Below are positions 1 through 8,469 of a stretch of 41,273 nucleotides of DNA, piece by piece (the first letter of the stretch is position 1; every line of letters begins with the position of its first letter). A model generated the notes under the pieces. The model was given only the letters and a program-made list of their open reading frames with translations. It did not search any database and was not told the DNA's origin. Origin of the DNA: Sphingobacteriia bacterium (GTDB lineage Bacteria > Bacteroidota > Bacteroidia > Bacteroidales > UBA7960); the NCBI GenBank assembly GCA_011390785.1, contig JAABRR010000036.1:1-41273 (forward strand), written 5' to 3'. The position numbers and the translations under genes were made by a program.

Positions 1-2
1 GT

Positions 3-500
3 ATTCCTGCTGAACATGGTATTAAAGGTTTATATTCGATTACTCTTAGTTATGCTTCAGCAGAACCTTCTTTAGAATTTTTCATCAAACACATGGGCCA
101 TTCAATAACCATTGAATCTAATGAACGGATCCGATTATATTCAGGTAACAATATGCCGGGTCATTTTATAGATTTGGTCTCTCGCCCTTCTGTTCCCAAT
201 TATATACCAGGAACAGGAACCGTTCATCATGTTGCATTTCAAACCCCTGATATACATACTCAGGATCAAATACGTAAACACCTTATTAAAAAAGGATTTC
301 AACCTTCTCCGGTTATGGACAGGCAGTATTTCAAATCTGTTTACTTTCGGGAGCCTGGAGGAATTCATATGGAAATAGCCACCGCCGACCCCGGATTTCT
401 CATTGATGAGCCCCTGGAAAACCTTGGTAATGAACTAAAACTCCCTAAATGGCTTGAGAGCAATAGAGCCGAAATAGAGGCAGGCTTAAGTCCTCTATAA
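3..500 (+). CDS. VOC-family ring-cleaving dioxygenase, C-terminal part (MhqO/MhqA-like)
   Basis: The open frame runs from the window edge (first complete codon at base 3) to TAA at 498-500, so the N-terminal half is missing. The 165 visible residues form the second vicinal-oxygen-chelate module of a two-module extradiol or hydroquinone dioxygenase. They show GLYSITLSYA at the module start, VHHVAFQTPD with a likely metal-binding His, then YFREPGGIHMEIATADPGF with a likely metal-binding Glu. The tail FLIDEPLENLG...LPKWLE...RAEIEAGL is typical of the MhqO/MhqA/PcpA-like family, which opens hydroquinone-type rings with Fe(II) and O2. In that family the first metal ligand lies in the N-terminal module, outside this window. 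The gene converges on the next gene with 20 bp between them. Family is confident; substrate is not. Confidence 0.88.
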   Translation: MPAEHGIKGLYSITLSYASAEPSLEFFIKHMGHSITIESNERIRLYSGNNMPGHFIDLVSRPSVPNYIPGTGTVHHVAFQTPDIHTQDQIRKHLIKKGFQPSPVMDRQYFKSVYFREPGGIHMEIATADPGFLIDEPLENLGNELKLPKWLESNRAEIEAGLSPL

Positions 501-520
501 TTTTGGATCCTAAAAATATC

Positions 521-1474
521 TTATTTATTTATGCTCAAAGGATGATAATCACCCTTCAGGCCCACCGGTTGTAAGTTTCTTATGTCGTAAGCTATAGATA
601 TACTAGGTCTTACAGCCGATAAGCCAAAGCCATTCCCATCAAGAATATTCTTATAGGTAACTGTATGAAGATCAGTAAATCCCCCGCTAAATTCAAATTC
701 GTCACCATTAAGAGTTAAAGATCGGTAAGTCGGCTGACCCAAATTTTTTATTGATTGAGGCAAATCGCTTTTATTAACGCTTAAAAACCATCTTACCCTG
801 GCATTCTCAAGCAAAAGAAAACCAGCCGCTCTGTCTGGCTTACTTATATGAACTATATTTTCTTTTACATTTCCAAAAATCCATGTAAGCATATCGAAAA
901 AATGAATGCCAATGTTTGTACCTATACCTCCAGACTTTTCGTTATTCCCTTTCCAGGAATAAAAATACCATGATCCTCTTGATGTAATGTATGTCAAATC
1001 AATATCATAAATTTTATCAGAAGGCCCGTTTTCTATCTTCTTCTTCAGGTCAACAACTGCAGGGTGATGACGCAATTGTAAAATATTGTAAATTGTTTTC
1101 CCTGTTTCTTTTTCAATTTCTTCCAGTGCATCAACATTCCAGGGATTTAATACGAGGGGCTTCTCGCATATTGCATTAGCCTGGTTACGTAAAGACATTC
1201 TGATGTGTGAATCATGGAGGTAATTTGGCGAACAAATACTTACATAATCTATGGCGTTATCACCCTTTTTTCTCAATTTGTCCATGTGCCGATCAAATCG
1301 CTCAGGTTCTGTAAAAAAATCAGCTTCGGGAAAATAAGAATCAATAACCCCAATACTATCAAAGGGATCCAGCACTGCCACAAGGTTATTGTTTGTTTCT
1401 TTGATGGCTTTCATATGACGAGGTGCTATGTAACCGGCACCTCCAATTAACCCAAATTGTATTCTCTTATGCAT
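521..1474 (-). CDS. wlbA: Gfo/Idh/MocA-family sugar-nucleotide dehydrogenase, WlbA/WbpB-like
   Basis: The protein has 317 residues. The N-terminal Rossmann fold starts FGLIGGAGYIAPRHMKAI (NAD binding), and the family signature CEKPLVLNPWNVDAL follows near residue 105. LQLRHHPAV and a C-terminal Gfo/Idh/MocA sheet domain with GGIGTNIGIHFFDMLTWIFG complete it. This set matches WlbA/WbpB, which oxidises UDP-GlcNAcA at C3 to the 3-keto sugar on the way to diacetamido-mannuronic acid of O-antigens. That product assignment rests on motif resemblance. No other genes of the pathway are adjacent, although a sugar transferase gene lies about 1 kb away. The start ATG follows IQFGLIGG-type spacing with no upstream extension. 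A minus-strand -7 element lies 74 bp upstream. Confidence 0.85.
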   Translation of the reverse strand: MHKRIQFGLIGGAGYIAPRHMKAIKETNNNLVAVLDPFDSIGVIDSYFPEADFFTEPERFDRHMDKLRKKGDNAIDYVSICSPNYLHDSHIRMSLRNQANAICEKPLVLNPWNVDALEEIEKETGKTIYNILQLRHHPAVVDLKKKIENGPSDKIYDIDLTYITSRGSWYFYSWKGNNEKSGGIGTNIGIHFFDMLTWIFGNVKENIVHISKPDRAAGFLLLENARVRWFLSVNKSDLPQSIKNLGQPTYRSLTLNGDEFEFSGGFTDLHTVTYKNILDGNGFGLSAVRPSISIAYDIRNLQPVGLKGDYHPLSINK

Positions 1475-1547
1475 TGCAAGTTATTTTATAATTTCTAATC
1501 AAGGGAACCGGAAGAACTACCCCAGGTTTTCAAAAATTGGAAGGAAA

Positions 1548-1555
1548 CAAAAGTA
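1548..1555 (-). promoter_or_regulatory. Bacteroidota -7 promoter element for the WlbA-like gene
   Basis: On the minus strand the bases read TACTTTTG, an exact match to the Bacteroidota sigma-ABfr -7 consensus TAnnTTTG, 74 bp before the start codon at 1474. No convincing -33 TTG was found at the usual spacing of about 20 bp, so this is a moderate call. Confidence 0.45.
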
Positions 1556-1683
1556 ATAATAATTAGACTTTGAGTAATAAATCAAATATTGCTAATTTTT
1601 AACTTATCATTAAGTAATTACTATAACAAATAAATTTTAGGTTATAAATGTATTTTTACCTTTTACATCTACTATATTAATTG

Positions 1684-1691
1684 TATTTTTG
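1684..1691 (+). promoter_or_regulatory. Bacteroidota -7 promoter element for the NusG paralog
   Basis: TATTTTTG matches TAnnTTTG. Transcription would begin near 1697, giving a leader of only about 14 nt before the ATG at 1711. This placement argues against an upstream TTG start at 1681, because that codon would precede the transcription start. Confidence 0.5.
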
Positions 1692-1710
1692 CCGAATATT
1701 TAAAAAAAAG

Positions 1711-2208
1711 ATGCATAAGAGTAAATGGTTCGCAGTCTATACGCGGCCACGTTATGAAAAAAAAGTAGAAAAGGCTTTAAAAATAAAGGGTATTCGTTCT
1801 TATTTGCCTTTGGTTAAAACGCTAAGACAATGGAGCGACAGGAAGAAATGGGTAGAGTTACCTTTGTTTTCATCTTACATTTTTGTTTTGACAGAACCAA
1901 AATACTATTATGAAGTCCTTAATATAGCTGGTGTTGTAAGGTATATAAGTTTTGAGGGAAAACCAGTTGAAATTCCTCAAAAACAAATTGATAATATTGA
2001 ATGGATTCTTTCTACAGATATAACAACCGAGCCACTTGCAGAAAAAATTCCTGAAGGTTCCGATGTTGAAATTGTAAAAGGCCCACTAAAAGGGTTGAAG
2101 GCAGAAATGGTTTCATATAATAATAAAAAAATAATAATTCTAAGGATAGATCAGCTTGACCGGTCTGTTGAAATTCAAATACCAAGAAATCACGTTCAAA
2201 TATTATGA
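1711..2208 (+). CDS. NusG/RfaH-family antiterminator (UpxY-like)
   Basis: The protein has 165 residues from ATG 1711. The NGN domain begins WFAVYTRPRYEKKVEKAL and contains YLPLVKTLRQWSDRKK and LFSSYIFV, the usual RNA-polymerase-binding fold. A C-terminal KOW domain follows, EGSDVEIVKGPLKGLKAEMV. NusG paralogs of this size (UpxY in Bacteroides, LoaP and RfaH elsewhere) act as operon-specific antiterminators for long polysaccharide operons and usually sit just upstream of them. Here only one rightward gene, a sugar transferase, follows after a 216-bp gap, so the target could be that gene or a locus elsewhere. The TTG at 1681 would add ten residues but overlaps the likely promoter. The essential housekeeping nusG normally lies near rpl genes, so this is a paralog. 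Confidence 0.88.
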   Translation: MHKSKWFAVYTRPRYEKKVEKALKIKGIRSYLPLVKTLRQWSDRKKWVELPLFSSYIFVLTEPKYYYEVLNIAGVVRYISFEGKPVEIPQKQIDNIEWILSTDITTEPLAEKIPEGSDVEIVKGPLKGLKAEMVSYNNKKIIILRIDQLDRSVEIQIPRNHVQIL

Positions 2209-2381
2209 ATTATAACCCATTAAGTAAATTTTGCATTATATTTCAGTATATCACTTAGAAGTTTTTTGAAGTATTTATAATAATTTCGTGTTCTTTAAAC
2301 AATTTTAGGTTTGATAAATTTTTCTTTTAAACAGAAAATTTTGTCAACAAAAATAAATATCAACTTGACAGAAATGAATTA

Positions 2382-2398
2382 GTATCATAATTTGATAC
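2382..2398 (+). promoter_or_regulatory. Perfect inverted repeat upstream of the sugar transferase
   Basis: GTATCA-TAATT-TGATAC is a perfect 6-5-6 palindrome 26 bp before the ATG at 2425. Its position and size fit an operator for a dimeric regulator or a small leader hairpin. No regulator is identified. Confidence 0.35.
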
Positions 2399-2424
2399 GT
2401 TAGGGTGGGAAAAATCTTAATAAT

Positions 2425-3537
2425 ATGGCAGAAAAATTAGTACTTGGAGAGGAAGTAGTTTTAGAGCAGTTAATTCCCCATGGGGTAAGTCAATTAAGTC
2501 ATCTGGAAAACAGAATTAAAGAAGAAGCTGGTTCAGCTGTTCTAAAGCTTATCTCTTCCTACGTTAATATAAATAGCCCCAATACACAGGTTTTTAGCAC
2601 ATCAACGGCTTTTAATATTGAAAAATTTGAGAAAAAGAGTATCACCGCTGTTGTGAACCTAAAACGAATCAATGATTTAAGAAGAATCAACAAATTTTTT
2701 GAGGCCATTAACGAAAACATATCATACAATACTGTTTTTATTGGCTGTGCTGAAACCCTCGAATTAAGAAAAGAAAGATTATTAAACAAGTTTCCCGGAA
2801 TCATCAACAGGCTATATCTGGTTGGTGATTATATTTTTAAAAGGGTATTTCCTAAATTACCCCTTACAAAACAAGCCTATTTTGCCCTAACCGGAGGGAG
2901 AAACCGGATTTTAAGCCGTGCAGAAACTTTGGGAAGATTATATTCATGTGGATTTGAAGTAGTACATGAAGAAATCCACGGTTATTTATATTACTTCGTT
3001 GCCCGAAAAATTAAACCTCCTTACTATGACATGTCACCTTCTTACGGACCTGTATTCGCAATGGAGAGAAGCGGCAAAAACGGAAAATTGATCAAAGTGT
3101 TGAAATTCAGAACAATGTATCCTTATTCTGAATATCTTCAAGAATATGTTTATGATAAGAACAACCTTGAAAATGGTGGTAAGTTTAAAAACGATTTTAG
3201 AATAACAGCCTTCGGTAAATTTATGCGCAAATTTTGGCTTGATGAATTGCCTATGCTTTACAATTATGTTAAACTGGAGCTTAAACTGGTAGGAGTAAGG
3301 CCTTTAAGTCGGCATTATCAAAGTTTGTACCCTAAAGAACTATTAGAATTACGACAAAAGTTCAAACCTGGACTTGTACCCCCTTACTATGCAGATATGC
3401 CCAAAAGTTTTGAAGAAATTCTTGAATCAGAAAGAAAATATCTGAAAGCCTATGAAAAGTTTTCATTTTTAACTGATTGGATTTACTTCTGGAAAGCCTT
3501 TGTAAATATTGTCTTCCGAAACGCCAGAAGCAAGTAA
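2425..3537 (+). CDS. Bacterial sugar transferase (glycan-initiating phosphoglycosyltransferase type)
   Basis: The protein has 370 residues. The C-terminal half is a bacterial sugar transferase catalytic domain (PF02397 type): GPVFAMERSGKNGKLIKVLKFRTMYP, then FGKFMRKFWLDELPMLYN and LKLVGVRPLSRHY. These correspond to the family motifs KFRSM, LDELPQL and VGPRP. Members transfer a sugar phosphate from a UDP-sugar to undecaprenyl phosphate to start exopolysaccharide or O-antigen repeat units. I see no hydrophobic re-entrant hairpin before GPVF, where family members usually carry one; the first 200 residues are soluble-looking and of unrecognised fold. A UpxY-like antiterminator precedes it, which fits a polysaccharide role. 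It converges on the TauE gene with 20 bp between. Confidence 0.87.
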   Translation: MAEKLVLGEEVVLEQLIPHGVSQLSHLENRIKEEAGSAVLKLISSYVNINSPNTQVFSTSTAFNIEKFEKKSITAVVNLKRINDLRRINKFFEAINENISYNTVFIGCAETLELRKERLLNKFPGIINRLYLVGDYIFKRVFPKLPLTKQAYFALTGGRNRILSRAETLGRLYSCGFEVVHEEIHGYLYYFVARKIKPPYYDMSPSYGPVFAMERSGKNGKLIKVLKFRTMYPYSEYLQEYVYDKNNLENGGKFKNDFRITAFGKFMRKFWLDELPMLYNYVKLELKLVGVRPLSRHYQSLYPKELLELRQKFKPGLVPPYYADMPKSFEEILESERKYLKAYEKFSFLTDWIYFWKAFVNIVFRNARSK

Positions 3538-3557
3538 TTATCGCGAAAGTTACCCCC

Positions 3558-4316
3558 TTAAAGATCAGGAAAAATCAATAGTTTTATCCCTGCCAGAATA
3601 ATAACAACAATTAGCACATACCTAACAAATGCAGTGCCCCAACTAACTGCATATTTGCTGGCAAACCATGCCCCAGATGCATTTCCTGCAGCCAAAATCA
3701 GCCCTGCTATTAAATTAATCTGACCCTTATAAATAAAAACGGCCAGAGCAAAGGGGGTAAAAATAAGGTTTATGAAAACTTTTAAGGCATTTGCTCTCAC
3801 AAGGTCATAACCCGAATGTAAAACCAGAGCTGATAACAAAAATATACCCACACCGGCCTGTATAAAACCTCCGTATGCACCAATAAAGAGAAAAATTATA
3901 AATTGGATAATTGGGTAATAGTTATTGGATTCATGTTGTGAACCGTGCAACCATTTTGAAGGCTTATACCACAAGGGAATCAACATCAGAATCAAAACTA
4001 TACCTACGGTGATCTCTACAGCTCTTTCATTTAATTCAAGCACAACAAAGGCACCGCCAATAGATCCTAAAATACTGGGCATAGCCACTCTAAAACCCAT
4101 TCTTACATCCAATACTTTTTGTCTCCAAAAATTGGTTGTACTCACTATGTTTTGAAAAAATATTCCTATACGGTTGGTACCATTGGCTACATTTGGGTCT
4201 AACCCGATAAACATTAAAATGGGTAAACTAATTAATGATCCGCTACCGGCCAGTGTATTGATTATACCACAAAGAATGCCTACTATAAATACCAGAACTA
4301 TGTGCTCCCACTGCAT
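3558..4316 (-). CDS. TauE/SafE-family (TSUP) membrane transporter
   Basis: The protein has 252 residues and about eight hydrophobic segments. It begins HIVLVFIVGILCGIINTLAGSGSLI and has the paired GGFIQAGVGIFLL segment in the second half, the inverted-repeat signature of the TSUP family (PF01925). Characterised members export or import small anions such as sulfite or sulfoacetate; the substrate here cannot be told from sequence. It lies 25 bp downstream of the flippase-like gene on the same strand and is probably cotranscribed with it. Confidence 0.88.
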   Translation of the reverse strand: MQWEHIVLVFIVGILCGIINTLAGSGSLISLPILMFIGLDPNVANGTNRIGIFFQNIVSTTNFWRQKVLDVRMGFRVAMPSILGSIGGAFVVLELNERAVEITVGIVLILMLIPLWYKPSKWLHGSQHESNNYYPIIQFIIFLFIGAYGGFIQAGVGIFLLSALVLHSGYDLVRANALKVFINLIFTPFALAVFIYKGQINLIAGLILAAGNASGAWFASKYAVSWGTAFVRYVLIVVIILAGIKLLIFPDL

Positions 4317-4341
4317 AATAAATGATTGTTAAAATGCAAAG

Positions 4342-5418
4342 CTAATCTTTTTCGCTTTTAAGCAAATTGTCTTTTTTGGCATAAACACGCTTCAACCATG
4401 TAGGAAGTATTATAACACCAATAAAAAGGTAAGGATAATAGCTGATTAAACGCCACATTAAACCAATAGCGGCTGAAAGTCCTGTAGGTATAAATTCTCC
4501 TAAAAATCCGGTAAATACAAATTCGGCAACGCCGCTACCTCCGGGTGTAGGACTAATGAGAAGTATTACCCACATAATTAATTGTCGGGCAAAAATTAAA
4601 AGTTGATCACCTCCTGAAGCAAAAGCCATAATTAAAAAATTTACGACCAAAAAACGGCCTGTCCAGGAAAAAAAAGTACCCCCAAATGCCCGTACCCAAA
4701 AACTAAAAGGTTTTCCCTTTAATTCTCGTGAAGTTATGATAATTTCATTTCCGGTTTCATTCGCTTTAAGACGCCATTTTCTTAATATTGGCAAGCGAAA
4801 TATCGTTAACAAGATCATTTTAAAACCACGCGGATTAAGAAATACCCCATATATGATGATCAAAGTTAGAGTTAAAATAAAAATATACCCAAGTATAAAA
4901 ATACCCTGTGTTCCAAATTTGGTATTTAAAAATACATACTCGCCCTCTGTGGTAAAAAGATTTTGTGTACCTACCATTAAAATAATCAGGGGAACCATTA
5001 TAATGTAAAACAACTCATCCAAAAAAGCAGTTATTAAAACAATTGCTGTGGTTCTACCCATGCTTACCCCCTCTTTATTAACAATATAAAGAGCTATGGC
5101 AGAACCACCGATAATAGATGGAGTTATAGCACTGGAAAACTCCCACAACATAATCACATCAAAGCTTTTTCGCCAACTTATTTGTCCGTCTGTTAATACT
5201 CTTAACCGGTACATATAACCCAGATCCCGCACCACCATCATTAATATTGCAAGAAAAAGATAAAAATAGGATTGCCAAACCCAGTCTATATCTTTAAAGG
5301 CTGCTGAATCAAAATTTCTGATAAGCAAATAAGTGGCTACTCCCAATCCTAATAGAATAGGAAGAATCAATCTGCGCAAACGGAAAAAAGAGATGATTTT
5401 TTTTTGCTGTTTATCCAT
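4342..5418 (-). CDS. Lysylphosphatidylglycerol synthase TM-region family protein (UPF0104)
   Basis: The protein has 358 residues and about eight membrane spans. LRDLGYMYRLRVL-like sequence near residue 65, GGSAIALYIV, FLDELFYI and the C-terminal SPTPGGSGVAEFVFTGFL are hallmarks of the UPF0104 family (PF03706). That domain resembles the membrane part of MprF, which flips lysyl-phosphatidylglycerol, and archaeal AglD. There is no cytosolic lysyl-transferase domain, so it probably acts alone as a lipid or lipid-linked-sugar handling protein. It is upstream of the TauE-like gene with a 25-bp gap. Confidence 0.87.
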   Translation of the reverse strand: MDKQQKKIISFFRLRRLILPILLGLGVATYLLIRNFDSAAFKDIDWVWQSYFYLFLAILMMVVRDLGYMYRLRVLTDGQISWRKSFDVIMLWEFSSAITPSIIGGSAIALYIVNKEGVSMGRTTAIVLITAFLDELFYIIMVPLIILMVGTQNLFTTEGEYVFLNTKFGTQGIFILGYIFILTLTLIIIYGVFLNPRGFKMILLTIFRLPILRKWRLKANETGNEIIITSRELKGKPFSFWVRAFGGTFFSWTGRFLVVNFLIMAFASGGDQLLIFARQLIMWVILLISPTPGGSGVAEFVFTGFLGEFIPTGLSAAIGLMWRLISYYPYLFIGVIILPTWLKRVYAKKDNLLKSEKD

Positions 5419-5885
5419 AGATAATCTGATGGAGTTTTATTGATGATATTTTTTGATTATTTCTTTATAATGATTTTACCATCAGATGTAATTATTTCTG
5501 CATTGTAACTATAACTGATTACCGGGGAAAAAGTTGGATTGTAAACGAAAAAATAATATTTAGCAGGCTATATTTATTTTTTTAAACAAACAGGATAAAC
5601 CTTTTTAATATCTGAAGAAGATAATCTTATTAATTAAAACATAACCATTATGCCTTTTAGTAAAAAAACAATATTATGTAAAATAATTCTTAGAAAGAAA
5701 TCCTCCAACAAACACATAAGCGCCATTTTGTCTTTCCTGCTAATAAAAAATAATGATTTTCGGCCATTATGTCTGTTTTAAGTTGCCAATTTGTTTAATA
5801 ACCGCTTTGGAATACATTTTGAAAAATTCTTTTTCTTTTAAAAAAATATAAGTAAATAATTAATTTAAAATAGGAGAAATAAATT
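5419..5885. other. 467-bp AT-rich intergenic region between divergent genes
   Basis: The region separates the leftward flippase-like gene from rightward hsp20 and should hold both promoters. I found no exact TAnnTTTG match. Just before hsp20 the run AGGAGA at 5873-5878, eight bases before the ATG, looks like a real ribosome binding site, which is unusual in this window. An ATG frame of 43 codons (5650-5781) has no recognisable features and is not called as a gene. Confidence 0.5.
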
Positions 5886-6317
5886 ATGACTATTATCAGA
5901 TGGAAAATGCACCCGGAAATAGAAAGGCATTTAAGAAACCAGGAATCAGTAAATACCACAAAATCAGTTAAAGACTGCGGATGTATGCCAAATACCAACA
6001 TCAGCAAATTTAGTGACTATTATCATATTGAAATGGCTGCTCCGGGCAGAAATAAAGAAGAATTCTCCATAAAACTGGAAGAAGATATCTTAACAATATC
6101 TTACGAAGCCCCACAAAATGAAAATCAGGAACCAGAAAACTTCAGTTACATTCGCAGAGAATTTAAAAACGGAGCTTTTAGCAGAAGTTTTACATTACCA
6201 GAAACAACAGATAAAGAAAAAATTTCTGCTAAATATGAAAATGGAATATTAAGTATAAATATTCCATTTGAAGATCCGGAAAATAGCAGAATTTCTAAAA
6301 CCATCAATGTTAACTAA
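5886..6317 (+). CDS. Hsp20/alpha-crystallin small heat-shock protein
   Basis: The protein has 143 residues, the usual length. The alpha-crystallin domain spans about residues 40-135: YYHIEMAAPGRNKEEFSIKLEEDILTIS, then FSRSFTLPETTDKEKISAKYENGILSINIP. The A-x-x-x-n-G-v-L-type motif appears as AKYENGILSI. Members hold unfolding proteins in a refoldable state as ATP-independent chaperone oligomers. The short N-terminal arm contains the CGC at residues 32-34, and no C-terminal I-x-I anchor is obvious beyond RISKTINV. A strong hairpin terminator follows 24 bp after the stop, so the gene is monocistronic. Confidence 0.93.
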   Translation: MTIIRWKMHPEIERHLRNQESVNTTKSVKDCGCMPNTNISKFSDYYHIEMAAPGRNKEEFSIKLEEDILTISYEAPQNENQEPENFSYIRREFKNGAFSRSFTLPETTDKEKISAKYENGILSINIPFEDPENSRISKTINVN

Positions 6318-6341
6318 AAGATTTTGGTTTTAACAGCTTAC

Positions 6342-6369
6342 AAAAGGCACCTAACCGGTGCCTTTTTTT
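6342..6369 (+). terminator. Intrinsic terminator after hsp20
   Basis: GGCACC-TAACC-GGTGCC forms a perfect six-base stem, preceded by AAAA and followed by seven T residues. Confidence 0.9.
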
Positions 6370-6417
6370 ATTTCTCTATTTTGCATTATGGCAATCTTCT
6401 AATTTAGTGTAAGTTTG

Positions 6418-6425
6418 TATTTTTG
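6418..6425 (+). promoter_or_regulatory. Bacteroidota -7 promoter element for ptb-buk
   Basis: TATTTTTG matches TAnnTTTG. It lies 37 bp before the ATG at 6463 and just after the hsp20 terminator, which suits a promoter for the two-gene butyrate operon. It also shows that upstream in-frame codons at 6415 are not the start. Confidence 0.55.
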
Positions 6426-6462
6426 CGTTGATTATTTAACTACCCTTCAAAACACACATTTT

Positions 6463-7359
6463 ATGTTGAAAAATTTAAATGAATTACATGAGCTGGCTCG
6501 TGGACACACCCGAAAGAAAATGGTTCTGGCAGCTGCTGATGATAAACATGCCCTGGAGGCAGCCTTTAATGCATATAAAAATGAAATTGTAGACGTAATC
6601 CTGGTTGGAAACGAGGAAGAAATTTACGAAATCTCATCGAAAACAGACATTAACATGTCTGTTTTTGAATTAATTGATGAAAAGGATAACACCAAAGCAG
6701 CAGAAATTGCCGTTAAGCTCGTCTCAGAAGGTAGGGCCGATATTTTAATGAAAGGAAATTTAAATACATCTGTTTTACTTAAAGCTGTACTTAATAAAGA
6801 ATGGGGATTACGAAGTGGTGAATTAATTTCACATCTTGCCCTTTTTGAAGTACCTGCTTATCATAAGATAATTGGCTTAACTGATGCTGCCATGAATATT
6901 GCTCCTGATCTTAAGGAAAAAATATCTATCATCAAAAATGCTGTTGATTATCTGATAAGACTGGGTATTACTGAACCGAAAGTTGCTCTTCTTAGTGCTG
7001 TTGAAAATGTTAATCCCAACATAAAATCATCTGTAGATGCTGCTTTAATAGCAAAAATGTATGACAGGAACCAGATTAAAAATGGAATGATCGATGGCCC
7101 CTTTGCCTTTGATAATGCTGTAAGCAAAAAAAGTGCAAAACTGAAAAACATTAAAAGTGAAGTTGCCGGAGATGCAGACTTATTGGTTGGAAATGATATT
7201 GATTCATCCAACGCCTTGTACAAATCTTTTATCTATTTTGCACAGGCAAAATGTGCTGCTGTAATTTTAGGGGCAAAAGCTCCTATTGTTCTCACCAGCC
7301 GGGCTGACAGCGACGAAACAAAATTAAACAGTATAGCGCTGGCTGCCGCAATACGCTAA
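6463..7359 (+). CDS. ptb: Phosphate butyryltransferase (phosphotransbutyrylase)
   Basis: The protein has 298 residues from ATG 6463 and belongs to the phosphate acetyl/butaryl transferase family. Signals include GRADILMKGNLNTSVLLKAVLNKEWGLR and the C-terminal GAKAPIVLTSRADSDETKLNSIALA, which form the acyl-CoA/phosphate site. Its roughly 300-residue length matches Ptb rather than the longer Pta, and the next gene is butyrate kinase, 31 bp downstream. Together they convert butyryl-CoA through butyryl phosphate to butyrate, making ATP; some Bacteroidota use the pair for branched acyl-CoAs. ATG 6463 is chosen because a promoter element lies at 6418-6425 and upstream codons would precede the transcription start. 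Confidence 0.92.
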   Translation: MLKNLNELHELARGHTRKKMVLAAADDKHALEAAFNAYKNEIVDVILVGNEEEIYEISSKTDINMSVFELIDEKDNTKAAEIAVKLVSEGRADILMKGNLNTSVLLKAVLNKEWGLRSGELISHLALFEVPAYHKIIGLTDAAMNIAPDLKEKISIIKNAVDYLIRLGITEPKVALLSAVENVNPNIKSSVDAALIAKMYDRNQIKNGMIDGPFAFDNAVSKKSAKLKNIKSEVAGDADLLVGNDIDSSNALYKSFIYFAQAKCAAVILGAKAPIVLTSRADSDETKLNSIALAAAIR

Positions 7360-7390
7360 AAATTATTCGCAACTTAAATTACTCAATAAA

Positions 7391-8467
7391 ATGGACGAAG
7401 AGTTATTGCTGGCTATTAACCCTGGTTCAACAACCACAAAAATAGCTGTATTCAGAAATACCAAAGAAGTATTTTTGAAAAACATAAGACATAGTAGTGA
7501 TGAGATAAAATCCTTTAAGCGAATAACAGACCAATACGAGTTTCGCAAGAGTATAATTTTAAAAGAGTTGAGAGATGCAGACATTAATATTAATAACATT
7601 AAGGTAGTAATGGGCAGAGGAGGGTTGGTAAAACCCATAAAATCGGGTGTTTATGAAGTAAATGAAGCTCTTATAAGAGATTTAAAAATAGGATATTTAG
7701 GGCAGCATGCCAGTAATTTGGGCGGACTTATTGCTCATGATATAGCAAATTCATTACCAAATGCCCGAGCCTTTATAGCTGATCCTGTTGTTGTTGATGA
7801 AATGGAAGAAATTGCCCGTATTTCCGGCCACCCTAAATTTAAGAGAGTTTCTGTTTTTCATGCCCTTAATCAAAAAGCCATAGCCCGTCAACATGCAAGA
7901 GCTGTGGCTCAAACCTACGAAGCCCTCAATTTAATTGTTGCACATTTGGGTGGCGGAATTAGCGTTGGGGCTCATTACATGGGCAGAGTTATTGATGTAA
8001 ACCAGGCGCTTGATGGTGGTGGACCATTTTCTCCAGAGCGAAGCGGTGATTTGCCGGTTGGAGCTTTGGCAAAAGTTTGTTTTAGTGGTAAATACTCTGA
8101 AAACGAAATATTAAAAATGATTAGCGGCGAAGGTGGACTGGTAGCCTACCTGGGTACAAATGATGCCTACGAAGTAGAAAAGCGGGCCATTGCAGGAGAT
8201 CCACTGGCAAAACTGATTTATGAGGCTATGGCCTACCAGGTGGCCAAAGAAATTGGTGCCATGTCAACTGTTTTAAAAGGGAAAGTAGATGCCATTCTGC
8301 TCACCGGTGGTATTGCCTATGGTAAACCCTTTGTAGATAACCTTATCGAAAGGATTCGGCATATTTCTCCTGTTTATGTTTATCCGGGAGAAGATGAAAT
8401 GCGTGCTTTGGCTATGAATGGCCTTATGGTAATGAAGGGTGAAACAGAGCCATTGGTTTATATTTAA
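7391..8467 (+). CDS. buk: Butyrate kinase
   Basis: The protein has 358 residues, normal for Buk. It starts LLLAINPGSTTTKIAVF, the ASKHA phosphate-binding loop of acetate/butyrate kinases, and carries HALNQKAIARQHA, VAHLGGGISVGAH and AILLTGGIAYGK, the later nucleotide-binding motifs. The enzyme transfers the phosphate of butyryl phosphate to ADP. The operon is promoter - ptb - buk. The stop lies 2 bp from the stop of the convergent histidine kinase gene and no hairpin terminator is visible between them, so transcripts probably overlap at the 3' ends. Confidence 0.94.
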   Translation: MDEELLLAINPGSTTTKIAVFRNTKEVFLKNIRHSSDEIKSFKRITDQYEFRKSIILKELRDADININNIKVVMGRGGLVKPIKSGVYEVNEALIRDLKIGYLGQHASNLGGLIAHDIANSLPNARAFIADPVVVDEMEEIARISGHPKFKRVSVFHALNQKAIARQHARAVAQTYEALNLIVAHLGGGISVGAHYMGRVIDVNQALDGGGPFSPERSGDLPVGALAKVCFSGKYSENEILKMISGEGGLVAYLGTNDAYEVEKRAIAGDPLAKLIYEAMAYQVAKEIGAMSTVLKGKVDAILLTGGIAYGKPFVDNLIERIRHISPVYVYPGEDEMRALAMNGLMVMKGETEPLVYI

Positions 8468-8469
8468 TT

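Noticed and set aside
5650-5781. 43-codon ATG frame upstream of hsp20
   Set aside because: Lysine-rich, no recognised motif, no promoter or ribosome site; compatible with chance in AT-rich DNA.
5795-6007. Leftward 70-codon hydrophobic frame overlapping the hsp20 start
   Set aside because: Antisense to a clear Hsp20 gene, with no start signals or family resemblance.
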